Shown here one piece after another: positions 61,869 through 64,000 of a stretch of DNA of 64,000 nt. Source of the stretch: JAEXZL01 sp049943125 (GTDB lineage: Bacteria; Bacillota; Clostridia; Clostridiales; Clostridiaceae); assembly GCF_049943125.1 (NCBI RefSeq), contig NZ_CP188040.1, positions 3,348,001 through 3,412,000 on the forward strand, read 5' to 3'. Position numbers and translations under genes: made by a program. The notes beneath the pieces were generated by a model. The model worked only from the letters and a program-made list of their open reading frames with translations, did not search any database and was not told the origin of the DNA. How positions within the stretch are numbered: the stretch's first letter is position 1; every line of letters starts with the position of its first letter.

Positions 61869-62999
61869 TTGTATAGATTAATCAAGAAATATAAATCTGT
61901 TCGTAGAGGTGAATTCATTACACCACACGGCACCATTCAGACACCGGTGTTTATGAATGTAGGCACTCTAGCTGCGATTAAAGGTGCAGTGTCATCTATG
62001 GATTTAAAAGATATAGGTTGCCAGGTAGAGCTCTCTAACACCTACCACCTTCACTTAAGACCAGGAGATAAGGTGGTTAAAAATCTAGGTGGCCTACATA
62101 AGTTTATGAATTGGGATAGACCTATACTTACGGATTCTGGAGGCTTCCAGGTTTTTTCCTTAGCTAAGCTAAGAAAGATAAAAGAAGAGGGAGTTTATTT
62201 TAATTCTCATATAGATGGAAGAAGGATTTTTATGGGGCCTGAGGAATCCATGCAAATTCAGAGCAACTTAGCTTCAACTATAGCCATGGCCTTTGACGAA
62301 TGTATACCCAATCCTTCTACAAGAGAATATGTGATAAATTCTGTTGCTAGGACTACCCGCTGGCTTGAGAGATGTAAGGTGGAGATGGATAGACTTAATA
62401 CTCTTCCTGATACCATAAATAAAAAACAAATGCTCTTTGGTATTAACCAAGGAGGAACCTATGAAGATATTAGAATAGATCATGCTAAAACCATAGCTAA
62501 GATGGATCTTGATGGCTATGCAATTGGTGGTTTAGCTGTGGGAGAAACCCATGAAGAAATGTATAGAATTATTGATGCTGTTGTTCCCCACTTACCAGAT
62601 AATAAGCCTATATATCTTATGGGAGTTGGTCTTCCAAGCAATATTTTAGAGGCTGTAGAAAGAGGAGTGGACTTCTTTGATTGCGTTCTTCCTGCTAGAA
62701 ATGGAAGGCATGGGCATGTTTTTACAGCTTCAGGAAAAATAAATATTATGAATGCCAAATTCGAACAGGATTCAAGGCCAATAGATGAAGGCTGCCAGTG
62801 TCCTGCCTGTCAGCATTATACAAGGGCGTACATAAGACATCTATTTAAGGCGAAAGAAATGTTGGCTATGAGACTTTGTGTATTGCATAATCTTTATTTT
62901 TATAATAAACTAATGCTAGACATAAGAGATGCCATAGATGGCGATTATTTTGAAGATTTTAAAGCTAAAAAGCTTCATGATTGGGGTGGCACTTCTTAG
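61869..62999 (+). CDS. tgt: tRNA-guanine(34) transglycosylase
   Basis: Tgt exchanges G34 for preQ1 in GUN-anticodon tRNAs. The 376-residue protein has the first catalytic Asp in LTDSGGFQVFSL, the second in DFFDCVLPARNGRHG, the specificity loop GGLAVGE and the zinc site CQCPAC plus a following His. The Val in GGLAVGE is the residue of preQ1-using bacterial enzymes, in agreement with queA next door. The PARNGRHGH stretch differs from the common PTRNARNG. Start is TTG 61869 after AAGGAG. Confidence 0.96.
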   Translation: MYRLIKKYKSVRRGEFITPHGTIQTPVFMNVGTLAAIKGAVSSMDLKDIGCQVELSNTYHLHLRPGDKVVKNLGGLHKFMNWDRPILTDSGGFQVFSLAKLRKIKEEGVYFNSHIDGRRIFMGPEESMQIQSNLASTIAMAFDECIPNPSTREYVINSVARTTRWLERCKVEMDRLNTLPDTINKKQMLFGINQGGTYEDIRIDHAKTIAKMDLDGYAIGGLAVGETHEEMYRIIDAVVPHLPDNKPIYLMGVGLPSNILEAVERGVDFFDCVLPARNGRHGHVFTASGKINIMNAKFEQDSRPIDEGCQCPACQHYTRAYIRHLFKAKEMLAMRLCVLHNLYFYNKLMLDIRDAIDGDYFEDFKAKKLHDWGGTS

Positions 63000-63023
63000 A
63001 GCATACATGTAGGAGGGAAAAAT

Positions 63024-63305
63024 ATGCAAGAACTATTATTTAGCTGGGGTCCAATAATTTTAATGCTGGTGGTATTTTATCTTGTTTTGATAATACCGGA
63101 AAAGAAGAGAAAAAAGAAGTATGATGATATGATTAATGGGTTGAAAATTAATGATGAAATAGTAACCCGTGGTGGAATATTAGGAAGATTAATTAATATC
63201 CAAGAGGATTATGTAATAGTAGAAAGTGGCCCTGACAAAGCTAGATTTAAGCTCACTAAGCAGGGAATATCTAATGTTATAGTAAAAACTGAAGAAAATA
63301 AATAG
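63024..63305 (+). CDS. yajC: Preprotein translocase subunit YajC
   Basis: YajC is a small single-span accessory of the Sec/SecDF complex. The 93-residue protein has one N-terminal transmembrane helix (GPIILMLVVFYLVLIIP) followed by EKKRKKKYDDMINGLKINDEIVTRGGILGRL, the typical signature. AGGAGGG SD. It closes the ruvAB-queA-tgt-yajC operon. Confidence 0.97.
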   Translation: MQELLFSWGPIILMLVVFYLVLIIPEKKRKKKYDDMINGLKINDEIVTRGGILGRLINIQEDYVIVESGPDKARFKLTKQGISNVIVKTEENK

Positions 63306-63357
63306 TAATAAAGCACCTCCTATATACATATGTAATAGTATTTAGGGGGTGTTTATT

Positions 63358-63726
63358 TTGAATAATTCTATTGCAATGAGAAAGATTATAAAAGGGGTAG
63401 TCTTTGCTTTAATAACAACTTTCATAGGTATATTTCTTTTAAGCTTAGCTATGATATTCTTAGATATTAGTCCAGGAACAAATGTTATTGTAAACATAAT
63501 TATTACCGCAGTGAGTGTGTTTTTAGGAACAGTATACAGCGCTAGGGCCATTAATAGGAACGGATGGATGATAGGGTTTTTTGTGGCCTTAGGCTATATT
63601 TTGTGTATCTTTATATTTTATGCAGTGTTAAATGGTGGTGTAGAGCTCTCAATAACAGATCTATACAGAACTATCATGGCCTTGGCTGTGGGAATATTCT
63701 CAGGAATGCTTGGTATAAACTTGTGA
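63358..63726 (+). CDS. TIGR04086 family membrane protein
   Basis: A 122-residue protein with four hydrophobic helices (IIKGVVFALITTFIGIFLLSLAMIF, VIVNIIITAVSVFLGTVYSARAI, GWMIGFFVALGYILCIFIFYAV, TIMALAVGIFSGMLGINL), fitting TIGR04086. I choose TTG 63358, seven bases after GGGGGTG; GTG 63349 overlaps the SD. In clostridia this family lies near the SCIFF ranthipeptide genes scfA/scfB, which would be beyond the window edge. Function unknown. Confidence 0.85.
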   Translation: MNNSIAMRKIIKGVVFALITTFIGIFLLSLAMIFLDISPGTNVIVNIIITAVSVFLGTVYSARAINRNGWMIGFFVALGYILCIFIFYAVLNGGVELSITDLYRTIMALAVGIFSGMLGINL

Positions 63727-63746
63727 AAATTAATATTAGCCATTAT

Positions 63747-63778
63747 AAGACAGTAACAGATTTGTTGCTGTCTTATTT
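63747..63778 (+). terminator. Terminator after the TIGR04086 gene
   Basis: AAGACAGTAAC (63747-63757) pairs with GTTGCTGTCTT (63764-63774) with one G-U pair, then ATTTAT. The remaining 63779-64000 contains no gene or signal that I can support. Confidence 0.7.
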
Positions 63779-64000
63779 ATGGGTGACCTTATATAGTTAA
63801 TTGACTTATTAATGACCTGCTGAAGGAAGACAGCTTAGATGGTTGTGAAAATTTAATGGAAGAGTATACATTCAGAAGAAGTTTAAGTCTAAAATATGCC
63901 ATTTTTATCAATATTAATTGTAAAAAAATTTAATTTAAATTATAATATATATTGTTTTCTTTTATAGAATAAAAAATGAAAATATATTATCTCTTAGTAT

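Noticed and set aside
63564..63800. 78-residue frame overlapping the TIGR04086 gene
   Set aside because: Different frame within a clear membrane-protein gene, no SD, and it extends through the terminator at 63747.

Overview
The window is AT-rich chromosomal DNA from a spore-forming Firmicute, almost certainly a Clostridium (Clostridiaceae). The gene order lepA-hemW-hrcA-grpE-dnaK-dnaJ-prmA-rsmE-mtaB-HIT-rpsU-yqeY-yqfC-yqfD-pgpH-ybeY-dgkA-cdd-era-recO, the ccpN-like/ppdK pair, dnaG-sigA and ruvAB-queA-tgt-yajC are all typical of that group. Sporulation genes (yqfC, yqfD, yunB, a CotS-like kinase, a BofC-like protein) and the absence of phage, transposons, CRISPR arrays or rRNA operons mark it as core chromosome. 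Many genes start with TTG or GTG, and recO appears to start with CTG.

Layout. 1-11.8 kb: translation factor lepA, heme chaperone hemW, the CIRCE-controlled class I heat-shock operon, and a run of translation/RNA-modification genes. 11.8-12.7 kb: rpsU-yqeY with its own consensus promoter and a terminator. 12.7-13.1 kb: a non-coding array of five tandem 54-55 bp units, each with a perfect 10-bp inverted repeat. 13.1-20.7 kb: a long co-directional sporulation/cell-envelope/ribosome-assembly operon (yqfC to a DUF4342 gene), including a DgkA-PAP2 fusion. 20.8-31.6 kb: ccpN-like, ppdK, cotS-like (opposite strand), dgt, dnaG-sigA, trmK, a Nif3-like gene and the RNase P RNA. 31.6-39.6 kb: a structured leader or small RNA ahead of an FtsH-family protease, then small metabolic, membrane and hypothetical genes, an M29 aminopeptidase and two tRNAs (Thr-CGT, Ala-GGC) on the minus strand. 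39.7-54.1 kb: M16C peptidase, GGDEF-EAL protein, surE, a glycerol-3-phosphate dehydrogenase-like three-gene operon behind a promoter-terminator leader, a DNA glycosylase, a class A PBP, yunB and hpt. 54.4-63.7 kb: an HflX GTPase with an N-terminal JAMM/RadC-like domain, yigZ, yebC, the bofC-like/ruvAB/queA/tgt/yajC block and a TIGR04086 membrane protein.

How genes work together: HrcA with CIRCE controls DnaK/GrpE/DnaJ supply. YbeY, Era, RsmE, PrmA, RpsU, HflX and LepA serve ribosome assembly and function. QueA and Tgt make queuosine. DnaG and SigA form the macromolecular-synthesis operon with a candidate SigH promoter. PgpH (c-di-AMP) and the GGDEF-EAL protein (c-di-GMP) handle cyclic dinucleotides. 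DgkA-PAP2 and PBP1A act in cell-wall lipid and peptidoglycan metabolism.

Best leads for something undescribed: the tandem hairpin array before yqfC, the JAMM-like metal-site motif fused to HflX, and the ~210-nt structured RNA candidate before the FtsH-like gene. All are read by eye; no searches or folding programs were run.
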